The notes below the pieces were generated by a model. That model made no database searches, had not been told where the DNA came from, and saw only the letters and a list, made by a program, of their open reading frames with translations. A stretch of 64,000 nucleotides of DNA from Galbula dea (taxonomy: Eukaryota; Chordata; Aves; Piciformes; Galbulidae), in contig VWZX01002921.1 of assembly GCA_013399015.1 (NCBI GenBank), positions 743,185-807,184 of the forward strand, written 5' to 3'. A program made the position numbers and the translations under genes. This document shows, in pieces, positions 1 through 12,200 of the stretch. Each line of letters begins with the position of its first letter. Position 1 is the stretch's first letter.

Positions 1-3000
1 CTGGAAATCAGTAAAATGTGAAGAGTTTTCACCCAGGCTGAAAAGGAAAAAAGGCTTGATATGTAACTTGTGGTATTGCAGTCTAATCCTTGTGCAACCT
101 CACTGAGTTGTGGCGATTGAAACAAGAGCAAAGAGCTATTTCTAACTCTGCACACAGGTCTCTTAACTGCAGCAGTTTAGACACTTCCATCTGAATGTAA
201 TTGAGACTGAGTTTCAAGAAATGCCTGGAAATGTTTACTGGTGTGTAAACTAAGAACACAAAAGTTGGATTACAGTTAAGACTGTGAGCACTTCATTTCC
301 AATGTGTATTTCAAAGTCTGGTAACCATAAATGTCAGCTTGCCATCATCCTCAGTCGTAAAACCTGAGCTTTGCATTTTCCAAGGAAAATCAAAGAAGTA
401 TTTGTTTATTGTTGTAATCATTCAGAAAATGGAGCCAAAAGGGTTTCCTTTTGAGCCATTAAATTCTGTGATGCCTGCAGGAGGTAGCTGTATAGTGCTG
501 AATGAATTGCAGGAAAAGAAATTAAACGGTGAAGAGACTTTGACTCGGATTTTTTAGAACTTGTTCATAATGCTTCCAAGGAATGCAAAATATGGGTCAT
601 GCAGAGAATTTGTTTTTCTCAACTACTTTATTAAGTGTGTTAAAGATGCAAATCAGGAGAGATTTAGGGGGAAAAAAGTGAATGTCTTTGGAAAGAGCAA
701 GTACTCTTAATTTTTCTGCCCTTTAAACTGAAATAATACAATTGCTGTTTGCCTTGGTTAACGTTAGGTGATTGTGATGCTCAGAAACTGCACTTGACAC
801 ACTCCCTTTAAATGCGAAGAGCAGCAGGGGAAGTGTGAAATGAGGAACTGAGGTAGCAGTTGTAGCAATCTTCCGGGCTGTGGTATAGAGGGAAGTTATT
901 TTAGGTAAGGAGAGGCAGGGAATTTTCAGGTCCTGTAGCTGCTTTGGAGTAGCTGTCGTGTGATCAACTGTTTCGCAATCATATTGTGGGTGGAGGAAGT
1001 CAATACAGCCCACTTCCCTGCTAGGCAAAGATGATGGGATTTCCCGATGTCACATGATCTACGTTTCACCCTGTTGACCACGTGGGTTTCTGCTCAGGTT
1101 TCAGCCCATTGATCAGACTGTTGTGGTTTCTTTCCTCAAGCATTTCTCTCTTAGGAAGAAGTTCTGACGTGTGTCTAAGCTGTTAAAACATGAGTGGAAA
1201 AAAAAAGCAGACAAAAAAACCCCCTCCTGGCAGAATGTAATAAGAAGGCTTGGAGCAAATGATAATCTTGAGTCTTGTAGCAGGATATTTGTGATCTCTT
1301 TGCAGCTATTTTTTGACAAAGCTGCTGGTTTTTATTCTATAATCTTCTGTGGGATTATTCCCCAAGCAATCTGGAGTACTGCTGCTTTCCCAGACTATAC
1401 TTTCAGCTTCTAAAATGTGTTTTCATTAAACTGTACAGAAGGAACTAATTTCTCCCAAAACAGAGAAATCAGACTGGCTTTTTAAAAAAAAAAAAATTTA
1501 GTGTGTGTGCCTATTTTGTATCTGTCTGTTCATTTCTGAGAGTAATAAAATGGTGATGAAAGGCCTCTGTACTCTTTGCTATTTCTGTGCTTTTTCTGGA
1601 ACTAGTGGTACTGGGCCTAGCTAGGACAGAATTAATTTTCTTCCTAGCAGTCCATATGGTGCCATGCTTTGTTAGATTTTTGGCCAAATCAGTGCTGATG
1701 ACACACCAGTGTTCTAGCTTGAGCCGAAGAGTGTTTGCACAGCGTCAAAGCCTCCTCTGCTTGCTTTGCCCTCCCACCCCCAGTGAATAGATTGGGGCTG
1801 TGCAGTAAGCTGGGAGGGGACACATCGTGCATGGCAATAAAAGGGAAAAGAGGGACTTGTGGAGGCCTGAGCCATCTTTTGCTTAGGAACTAGCTGGGCA
1901 TCAGTCTACCCATGGGAGGTGGTGAGTGATTGCCTTTGCATCACTTGTTTTGGTTTCCCCCCCCGTTTTTCCAATCATCCTTCACTTAGTAAACAATTGC
2001 TTTATTTATTTTATTTTTACCTCCAAGTTTTCTTATTTTTATCCTTCCTTTCCCACTTTCCTCATCCCACTGGGGTGGAGGACTATATGGTGCTTATCTG
2101 CCCACTGGGTTTAAACCCACAACACTAGTAGTGCAGCAACCAGTCATCAGGTTGTAGTATTGCTTGTGGTCCCACAGGGGCTGTTGAATGCATTTTATAA
2201 TGCTTTAAAGTAACGATTTTTTTGATGGCTTAACAGCTCAGTGTTGCTGAACACATTGGTAATAAGTCCATGTATTTTCTGACAGCAGTGTGAGCTTAAA
2301 CTTTCTGTTCTGCAGGTGATTCTTCTGTTTTCTCCTGTCCTCTTCTTCTGATGACCTTGCTTTTACCACTGGATCAGGTTTTGTGGTCATGCTGTAACAA
2401 GATCTTCGGAATGGTCTAGGTTAAGAACATAACATGTCAGACTGGTGTCAGAGTTTCACTTGTGATATTTTCTATCAGTTAAAATTTGAAGTGGAAATTT
2501 TTACCTTGCATATTGGCAAAAGAAAACCACATCCCTGCCCTGTGCTACAGGACTCAAAGGCATAGAGCTGAAACCAGTGTTTCAGCTAATAAGGTTGCAT
2601 GAGGAATAGTAGAAAAGTGGACTGTGTTGTAATTAAGCTAACTCTTACTGTTTTAATCCATCCCTAAGGCTGTGCCTAATCTTAATCTGAAGATTAACAA
2701 CTCAAAGAAATTGTTGGGAGTAAGCAAACTCTTAAAACTGGGAATACTTTTCCCGGAAGGGATCTTCCCTATTGGAAGTACTACTTGCTTTGGTGAGTAG
2801 AGAGCAAAAGGGATTGAAGAATCCTGAATGGTTTCTGAGTGATCACTTTAAACCTCTGATAAACTTTGTAGAGTATTGATCAATTTAAGCATGAATTTTG
2901 TGTAGTGGAAGACAAATGTGTATTTGTTAGTCATCTAACTGATTGGAACTGAGTGTGTACACAGTACAAACAAATTATTTTCAAGTATATTTATTGAAAA

Positions 3001-3097
3001 AAAAACTTCATTTGCTTAAGGGACAATTTAAGTGCAAATTTAAATTGTGGAATTGTATTTTTTAATTTCTTTCCTATGTGTAAATTCTTTTTTAAAG
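1..3097 (+). other. MALT1: MALT1 intron 2 (3' part)
   Basis: AT-rich intronic DNA leads up to the exon 3 acceptor. No further coding exon is visible. It contains a degraded solo LTR at about 1600-2128; the remaining short open frames are chance. Confidence 0.85.
1600..2128 (+). mobile_element. Degraded avian endogenous retrovirus solo LTR
   Basis: The stretch resembles the abundant avian ERV LTRs. It runs from GGACAGAATTAATTTTCTTC, through TATGGTGCCATGCTTTG and a polyadenylation signal AATAAA at 1836-1841 (in GGCAATAAAAGGG), to GGTGAGTGATTGCCTTTGCA, pyrimidine-rich U5-like sequence and a GGGTTTAAACCC-type end. No gag, pol or env frames flank it, so it is probably a solo LTR left by recombination. 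It lies in sense orientation within MALT1 intron 2. Boundaries are approximate and the family was recognised from memory. Confidence 0.65.
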
Positions 3098-3219
3098 GTA
3101 TAAAGATTGTTGTACAGCCAGACTCTCAAGCAGTGTTCTCTGGTCAGGTCGTCAAGCTGTGTTGTTGGGCAACAGGACACCCCTTTGTGCATTACCAGTG
3201 GTTCAAGCAGGAAAAAGAG
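3098..3219 (+). CDS. MALT1: MALT1 exon 3 (Ig1, first half)
   Basis: The acceptor follows a T-rich tract ending TTTAAAG and the donor is GAG|GTAACA. The exon opens with the last two bases of a split Gly codon and then encodes 40 residues beginning IKIVVQPDS. It contains LCCWATGHPF and HYQWFK, which hold the B-strand Cys pair and core Trp of the first Ig domain. Human MALT1 has LCCRATGHPF here. The Trp codon at 3166-3168 stands at the position of human Arg149. Confidence 0.96.
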
Positions 3220-6200
3220 GTAACAGTTGATACAAAATAAGTACTGTTTTAAAAAAAGTGCAGTAAGCTCAAGGTGTTTTGACTTGCTGTTTGGAGTGAT
3301 GTTTTAACTCATTTCTTACACCTTTCTACAAGTTTATCTAGATCATCCAAACCATGGCTTTAAAAATACAGTAATTTCCTGCTCATCACAGTTAAAATAC
3401 AGATGTAGTAAAAAATGTTTCTTCTCTGAAAGGGTGTGACGGTTTCCTGGTGCTAGTTGAATGTATCTTAAGCCTATTGCTGAATGTAACATGCTTGCTA
3501 GTTGGAGTAGTGCTCTTCAGTGCCATTGGTGGAGAAAGGTGAAAATTATTCATCTTGGGAAGAGCTTTTCAAGTGGCTTAAAGGCTCAGAATTGTTCTAA
3601 ATAGAGGCATATGCATTATTCTTGGAAGAAAGCCTCTCTGTGAGCTGCTAGATACATAGAACAAGAGTTTCTCATCCAGAAGTTTCAAGTGAAGGAGTTG
3701 AGGCTGGTGTTAGGGACCTTGAAATAAATACTCTAATGTTTGATCCTGGTTTAGATGAAATCAACCTAAATGTAACTATTTCTTGCTTCCCCTGTAATTC
3801 AGGTTCCCCATGGTAATTCTCCAGAGCTGGTGATGAATCCAGTGAACATAAGCGATTCTGGTTTCTACATCTGTCGAGTGAACAGTGACTCTTCCTTTGT
3901 GTTCAGTCGTTGGGCACGGCTGGATGTGTGTGATCTCCAGGGTACATCTCATGGTGAGTGGCAAAAACATGGTCTTCTGAAAGTCTGTCTTCCCACTTTT
4001 TAAGAGGAATTTGGGTCCCCGTTGCTGTCTTGCAGAGATGTGAAAGCGGGCTGGTGAGAAATGTGGTATCCAGTTACTGAGGATCATGTATGCTGCTCCA
4101 TTTGCAGCATACATAAAGTATGGAAGTGGAAGAAGCATGAGGAGAATGGAATAATAGCAGAAAGCAAACAAGATTAGACAGCTGTCTGCTTAACTGTATC
4201 CAGTTAGCACTGGAATTTGTAGAACAAAAATATCTTGGAAATTTCTTCTTGCATCTAGTGTATATTAGTACTGTGCATTTCTTTCCAGTTTCCTGAGGTC
4301 ATTGGAGTATTGGTTTTTTGTTTTCTAGTGTGTATAAGGTGGTGGTTTTGGTGCATTTTGTTTGTGTTTGGGTTTTGTGTGTGTGTTTGTGGGTTTGGTT
4401 CGGTTTTAAAGAATAGTCAGTTGAATTAACTAGGCATTGACTCATGCACTAAATCTGACCTTAAGAAACTTTCTAATTAAGTAGCGTAAACTTACTTGCT
4501 TTTGGCCTAAAGAAGAGTGAGAGAGAAATGAGCTGCAGTGTTTTCAGGCTGTGAAGAGTACTTACCTGAATTATGTCATGAGTCAAAGGTGTTTTCCACT
4601 TGCATGCCACATATAAAAGGAAGGAGACAGAACCAATCTTCCCGTAAAAGGTCAAAAGCTACTGCAATGTCATTTGAGATGACCTTTTTACATCTTAGTC
4701 TCAACATATTTAGTCCCTTATCTAAGCAGTGATTTCATCTGCTTTTCCTTTGTTTCTGCTTCAGGTTCTATTCAGTTAGAAACCTGCAGTTTTAGATCTT
4801 GCTGATTGCACCAGGAAGCTGAGATGAATAACTCTGTAATGACTAATTTAAAATATTATCTGAGAAAAGCAGCAGTATATTGTTTCACACCTGTGGCAAC
4901 AGTTGTGGTGACTGAAGAGCAGCAGGTATCCACAGACTAGTGCCTTGCTTTATGTTCCATGATTCTTGGCCAACCAGCAACCAGAGCAGAAGTGAATTTT
5001 AACATGTGATGGGTACAAAGGTGAGGGGCAGGATGAGTTGTTCCTTCCTGTAGCTTTCACTCTAAGGGTCCTTCCAAAGAAACCAAAAAGGGTATGTAGT
5101 TCTTGCACTGAAGGAATGCTCCTATCTCCTGTAACATTTGGCCTGGATTTCAGTTGAAGTAGACAGCACTGATGGCACTGCTTCTGCAAATGTTGACTAG
5201 GTATGAAATTTGTTTCAGCTGCTGACTGTCTTTATATTTTTCCTTTTCCTGATCCCTTGGTTGCTTTCTTTAAGATTTATTTAACTATGCAAAGGAAAAT
5301 GTCATCACTCCTTAGCTGCCAGTTATTAATAGCTCTGAGCACAAAACCTGTCTAGATACTTAGTCTAATAGTAAAGATGAGTGACCTTGCAGACCTGGTC
5401 TAGGGAATCCTGCTCTGGCAGGGGGTTTGGACTAGATGATCTTTTGAGGACCCTTCCAACTCCTAATATTCTGTGGTTCTGTGATCACTGCTGTGACCTT
5501 TACAAATGGTCTAGACTTGCTGTAGCATGTGTCAGTTAATGGAACCGTTCACTACACAGACATCAGAAACCTTTCTGGGGGCACTCGAGTGTGTGTAGTG
5601 GGTGTTTAAACAATGAATTTCAGCACTTTGTTTCCATAAATCTTATCATATGTAGAAACTTGCATCAGCTGGACAAGTCTGTAGTGCATTTAGAGTTTTC
5701 TGAGTAGTTTCATTACCAAAGACATTTTTATATGGGGACGTGTCAGTGCCTGATGTTTGCTAAGAGTTTTTAGCTTTGGGCTATTTCAGTATGTTTACCA
5801 TACTGTTGCTCAGTTTAGAATGAGAAGAATAGGGATATGCTAAAACTGACTGATTTTAAGTTTTAAATTCTTATTTCTGTGTACACACCAGTTGGATCCT
5901 CAGTCCATCTTTCAGTAGCCACTCTTACTGGTACTCACTGCTTTCTCTGGAGCCTTTATACTCCTTCAGGCAGAAATAAGTAAGGCGAAGAGGGCTTTGC
6001 TTTGTTTCTGGCGTATGTTTGATGTGTATTTCTTTCTAGTTTTCAACTGAAGAGCTGGAAGGCTGTTGCTACTCATTTTTAATGCACTCTTGAAAGTCAA
6101 GCTGTTAAAACAATCTGCTCTACTTACAGGAAGTAATTGAGTCTGTTAAGGGTTGCAAAGTCTTGGAAGAGGCTGCCCAGGGAGGTGGTGGAGTCACCGT

Positions 6201-9200
6201 CCCTGGAGGTGTTTAAGAAACATTTAGATGTGGTTCTTAGGGACGTGGCTTAGTGGTATGTTAGTGATAGGTACGGTTGGACTTGATGATCTTAGAGGTC
6301 TCTTCTAATCTTTGTCATTCTGTGAAGATATGGCCATATGTGGTCAATTCTTATTTGTCTATATGCAGTTAGATTGTCTCACTTTCTTTTCTTGTTTTCT
6401 TTTGTTGTTTCTTTTAAAGGGAGTTTAGTCGGTTTGCCCAAAAACAAGTTGAGCATTTGTATTCAGCCTCAGCCACAAAACCTGATGGTGGGAGATGCTT
6501 TGGTACTAGAATGTGGAGCTGTTGGAAACCCAATTCCTCGGTACCAGTGGTTCAGAAATGGATTTCCCTTGGAAAACGGGAGCAAAAATATCTACACGGT
6601 AAGTTACTGCAGATTGCCAGACTTGGGGGACTAGTGTGTAACCTTTTTTAACTCAGTACTTCAGGCTTCCTCTAAGAAAGTAGCTTCTTTGTAGCCTTGA
6701 TAGTCTCTTATGGAAGTGCTCGCTCTAAGTTGTTCGCCTGTTGTGTCACTTACCCAGACTGTTCTGAGGCTCTTGGGTGTATCATTTTAATCCGGAAGAT
6801 GTGTCAGGTTGTAGTTGTGGGATTATAGGCTGTGGCACATTTTGGATTGACATATTGGCATAACAAAGATCAAGTATCAGTAAAAGTGAAAGCTGCTCTT
6901 TCTGACTTGCACTGCAAAGCACTCTGATTTGTACAAGCTGTTGCGTTTGGCACATAATGCATCTCCAGCCTGTGAGGTGGATCTGCATTCTTTGTTCAAG
7001 TCTTGAAAGCATTTCTAGAACACACAGGCTGTCCAGCTTATTGGAGAAGGAGGATATCAGCATCTTTTGGAGTTGTTTAGGCTCTGGGTTTAATTTTTAC
7101 TTCTTTTTGCTTGTGGGCTTAAATGAAAGTGATACGGGCATTCTTTTGGGGTCTGGTGGGATGACTGTGTGATGCTTATCTAGGTAACTTATGTGGATGT
7201 GGAACATCAAGGGACATACTGGTGCCACGTATTCAATGACCAAGAAGATGAAGACAGCCAGAAGATAGAAGTCATTATAGGTAAGGAGTTTTTCTCTTCA
7301 GTATGGGTCAGCTGATTTATCAATTTCTTCCCTATCTTTAGAATTTAATTTTGAAGCTTCAGTATTAAGCCAAGCACATGCCTTCTGTATTTTTAGTTTA
7401 TCCATTTATTAAAATAGCTGTGCTTGCTTGCAGCAACTGCCATTTTAGAGCTTTATCAGTTAGTAAAGTGCTTTGGGTCTTTGTGGTAACCAGCTTAGAA
7501 ATGCTACCGCTTTTTGGCATTGCTAGCATGTGTGTGGTGTGGAAGCAGATTGCAAGCTGATTTCATTGCTTTTTGAGAACTAAGAAAACACTTTAACCCT
7601 TGTAAGTGATAGGAACTGTTACAGAGTCCTTCAGCAGTTAGGAGAGGTGAGATTATTCATAGCAAACAGAATAAATGAATATACATGGTTTTATTGTGTG
7701 TGCATGTATTTGCAATACACTAAAGAGAAGATCTGTTTGTATAGCTTCTAGATGTATCAGGAAATGCTATTGCATAATTCATATGAAAATTTCTTTCCTA
7801 TCTTAGGAAACATTCTGGTTTAGTACTTGTGAGTTTTAGTAATAATTACAATACAATGTTGTGGTCAGGGCTAATTTATACTGCTCTAAAATGAGCCAGA
7901 TTGCAGAGAAGCTTGGAAGTGACCTTTTGTCTTCCACTTTGTGTAGTGACTCTCATAACTGAGAGCAATTGTCTTCCAATTTTTTTCCCCCCCTTAAAAC
8001 ACAAGGAAGGAAAGCTATGGCAGTGGAGTGCACAGAAGGTAAAGTAAATCTTTAGCTGTGAATCAATTCTTAAACATTAACGATGAGGATGACAGATTGT
8101 TGAATGTGTTGCTGAAAAGCATGTGTGGGTTAAGAGCTTCAGTCTATTTTAAACCCTTGTGTGATGCAACATTCCTTCTGCATGTGCTTCTCTCTTCTTT
8201 GCCTTGATACCATTAGCTAGAGCTCATGGGAGAAAAAAAGAAGCTACTTTCTTCTTCTTAGTATTCAGAATTGTTTGGGTTTTGTGCTGTTTTTGTGTCC
8301 TGTGCTTACAGTTTCTAGCAAAATGTAAAGGTCTTGACATTCTTTTGGCTGTGCTCAGAAGGCAACATCCTTGCAAGAAAAGCTGAAGACGTTTAGGAAT
8401 GTGGAATGTGGGTGACCTTATAAAACTGGGTAGAGCTAGTTCCGCTGTCAGCTCTGTCTGCAGGAGGTGTTTCCATGAACCTTATTAGGAAGATTTCTGT
8501 TCTCCTTTGCACTGCTGCAACGGGGAGGAAGAAGTTTTAATACCATCCCTTGATTACCAGGCATCTCAAAGTCTGTAATATATAGCTGCCTGTGATGTAA
8601 ATAGAAAGGTGTAAGGCTGCTTTAGCAGCAACTGCCCCTGCTGCTGACCTACCAACATGATAAAAAAACCCAAATGCATTGCAAAGTGCAGTGAATGGAT
8701 GGATCTACCCTATTTTTTCATGCATGGTAGAACTTCCTTGGAATTAAACTGCCTTAAGGGACCTCTGGTGCTTCAGATGAATTACTTTTCTTTTCCATAG
8801 TTTCCGGTGTTCTCAGAATAAATAGGTGAATCCTGTGATAGCTTAGAATGCTTGAAAATTGTATCTGAAGTCTTTCTGAGTACGTGTGGCTTCAGGAAGT
8901 AAGATTTCTTGCTTAGGATGTTGGTTTTTCAGCAGCCCTTCAAACATCTGCTTTTCAAATGGGAGATTCTGGTATCTTCTTCCTTATTCATTCAAGCTTC
9001 CTTATTCATTCAAGCTGCTTGCATGCCTGTGGGATGGAGGTGTAGCATGTGGTTCTCCTTTTGTTTTGGGATCTACTGTATTATAATGCTGTGCCTAGCA
9101 TACCTTAGTATATTGATGTAGGATTTTCTCTGTGTGTGGAATAAATACATGAAAGGTTAGATTTACAGAAATGCAAAGACTGAAGTACTTTAGAAGGATA

Positions 9201-12200
9201 GTTTGTATTCTAATGCTCAGCTTCTATTCATATTTTTATTATTAAAAATGTGGTTTCATGCTTCTTGTTTGAACTATGATTTTATTGGTGTATTTCTTCA
9301 CAGAAGATCTAAGTGATCTTCACAAAGAAGGTAAGTGATAAGTTTTGAAAAACTTTAATGCCCCATCTTCCTTTTATGTTGCAAATCACTGAAGCCTAGC
9401 TGGGTTACAATATATCATTTACATTATTTGGACCTATTTACAACTGAGGATTTGACAGGGGCGGATACCTTAAGAGCAGCACAGATTTCTGGTTCTGGTA
9501 CATTAACTTGAAGAATATAGTGAATCACAGGGTTGCTATTCTCTTTGTAAAATCACCCAAAGCTGGTCCTTTATACTGCACATGTACTTACATAAATACA
9601 GAAGGGAAATAACTTTTCCTTTCTTGTCTCTGGCTTCTTTGGACTCTTAAGTTTTAGTATGTTACTGCTTTTTCAGATAATTAAGGTGAAAAAGGTGTAA
9701 GGTGTCTGGCTGTCACCTTTATGTTGAATTGGGATATTTCTGAAATTCACATTGGAGTGAGCTAATATGATTTGAAACTGTTTGATAGTTAGAACTGTAG
9801 ACCTGGAGTCATGTTTTTGTCTTAAACTAGTAACATATTAGGCAAAGCAGTTCCAGTAGACTGTGACTGTATATGGAGCATGTGGTCCATTTTCTGACAT
9901 TGGCAACTACGACTGTAGTTACTGACAATCTGCTCTCTTCATCTGTTTCAAGCAGACCAACAAGAACAATCAAATTGCAGACCTGTTGGTAAGTAGTTCT
10001 GTAGCTGTAATGAGTGTATGTATTTTCTATCTAGAAAGTAGATTTTGCTTCTTCTGAATGCTGCTTCTTCTGCCACTACTAGTGCAATAACTGTAGTGCA
10101 TGTAAGCAGCTGCAGGGAGGGAGACTGCTGTGTATTTTTATAGCCTGTTATAATGCTTCCATGCCCTTTCAGTAGTAAACTGTGGTGAGGGCACCTGTAT
10201 TTTTAGTGGCTCGGCGGAGCGTCTACAACTTCTCCTGTGTTTCAGTTCACTGTTTCAAATTCATCTGGCCACAACCGTAGCCAGCATGTTAGGCAATTAC
10301 TTTGGATTCTTGGACAGCTGGAGGTAGTGGTATTAGGATGATGTGATAGAAAGGATTGTAGTCTGTGCAGGGTGTGCTGCCTCTGCAAGCTCAGCTCTTT
10401 CTGTGCGCGGTGTGTGGATGCTTTGATCCTGAGCTGAAACTCATAAAGATGGATGGATGGCCTCTCTGTTACACTGGGGGTTTTAATTGCATTCTTAAAT
10501 TTGCATGGTAGGCTTGACTGTGGTCAGGCACGTTGTGTTGTCGATGCTAAACCAGGTGCAAAGGCTGCTGGCCTCTGTCAACGTTTTACCACTGTTTCAG
10601 GTTCATCAATGTGAGAAGGAGTGTTCAATGCTCCCCAGTCCTGATTCGTTTTTTTCTAACTCAAATTAGAAAGCTTGTACTTTTAAGGTGTTTTCCAGTG
10701 CCACTGTCACTCAGTCTCTGCTGTTTAAAATAGTTTGCACCGTTCAAGACCTGGGAGGTTTTCCAGCTGCCAAAATGTTGAAAGCATCTTGCTTGGAGGA
10801 GGTGAAATGTTAGATGTGGAGGCTGTGGGCAGAGACTCTTCTGGATCTATCTGTGCAGGGTAGCTGACTCTGAAGCAGGTTAGGGTATTCATGGGATCTC
10901 ATTTGCCACAATAATTCCTAGTGGAGAGAAGGAGCAACCCAGGAAGAAAGAGCCCTGCTTTGAATAAGTGCCTTTCTGTAACCTGGTGCACAGTTTTGGG
11001 GTAAAAATCAGGCTAAAGGCCTCAAGTGTTTCCGTTAGTGTGACTTTTCCCTCTTTCACTGCTGCTTTCTTTACTTATAACAGAATTACTTTGGGCTTCA
11101 TTTAATAAAAAACATCTCTCAAACTATGAGATATTCTTATCAGTATCCTTATTCTCATAATATTCTTATCAGTATCCTTTTTCTCATGATATTCTTGTCA
11201 GCAGACCTCCTTTCAAATTTTATAAATTTTTCATATCTCTATATGGATAATTGTTTTCTAACCAGAACAACAGTAAAGAGAAACCTTAAACAGGAAGACA
11301 CTTTTTACTTCTGTCCTGTAAAAGTTTCCATGTAAATGTGCTGTGCTTTAGACAGCACATGGGAGATGGATGTGAAAGTCAGCTTCTGCATGTGGTAGGT
11401 TTTGGGTTGTTTTTTAAGAAGCATGAGAAAATTTGAGGCTTTGGGGAAAGTATACTGGCTGTAGCTTTGACAATTTCCAGTGAGAATATTAAATTTCTTC
11501 TTGTATGGAGTAATTGTGTAGTTGTCTGTGTTTTCAGAAGAATGAAAGAAATGGGAGAGAGCCCTTAGTGACTCACTTCTTGATGGATTATCCAGCCCAA
11601 GATGCATGACAGTTCAGATACGTTGACTGATCTGGATGGGAGTAGAGCTGAGCTGTATTATTGATGTAGGATGACTTTTTAAAAGTCATACAAAATATTG
11701 TGTCTGCAGTAAGGTTGGGTACTGTTTTTACTTTGGAAGAAATTAAATTTAAAGGTACTGAATCCATGGAATGTGTAAACATGTTGTGGGTTTGTTTTTT
11801 CCCTTGCCTTTGCAGCAACAGACAAGGTAGCTCTGTTAATAGGAAATATGAGCTACTGGAATCATCCCCAGCTCAAGGCTCCGATGGTAGATGTCTATGA
11901 ATTAACCAACTTGCTAAGACAGCTGGATTTCAAAGTTGTTTCTTTGCTGGATCTTACGGAGTCCGAAATGCGAAGTGCAGTGGATGAATTTTTGCTTCTC
12001 CTGGACAAAGGAGTATATGGTAAGAACATGTGGTATCCCTTCTGAAGTGATACCCTCTTCTGTGTGTCTTTGCACATTAGATGGAAAGCTTAATAGAGTG
12101 GATATGCTGCTTAAGCAGGTACAGCCCTCTTTTTTTTTTTTTCCCCTTGAACTCTTCAGACTTAAAAATAACATCCTCAAACCCCCCCAAGGCTGTCATC

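Larger units (their letters stand above)
3954..6419 (+). other. MALT1: MALT1 intron 4
   Basis: About 2.5 kb. It contains two sense-oriented CR1 tails, a small perfect stem-loop and a GT/T-rich stretch around 4305-4410. No additional exon is visible. Confidence 0.85.
7281..11815 (+). other. MALT1: MALT1 introns 6-9 around the mini-exons
   Basis: Four introns (7281-8005, 8039-9303, 9331-9952 and 9989-11815) separate exons 6 to 10. They hold only two short tandem repeats and unique sequence. I see no conserved family motif outside the three mini-exons. Confidence 0.8.

Noticed and set aside
4305..4410. GT/T-rich stretch as a functional element
   Set aside because: It is irregular low-complexity sequence within an intron, with no clear repeat unit or conservation evidence.
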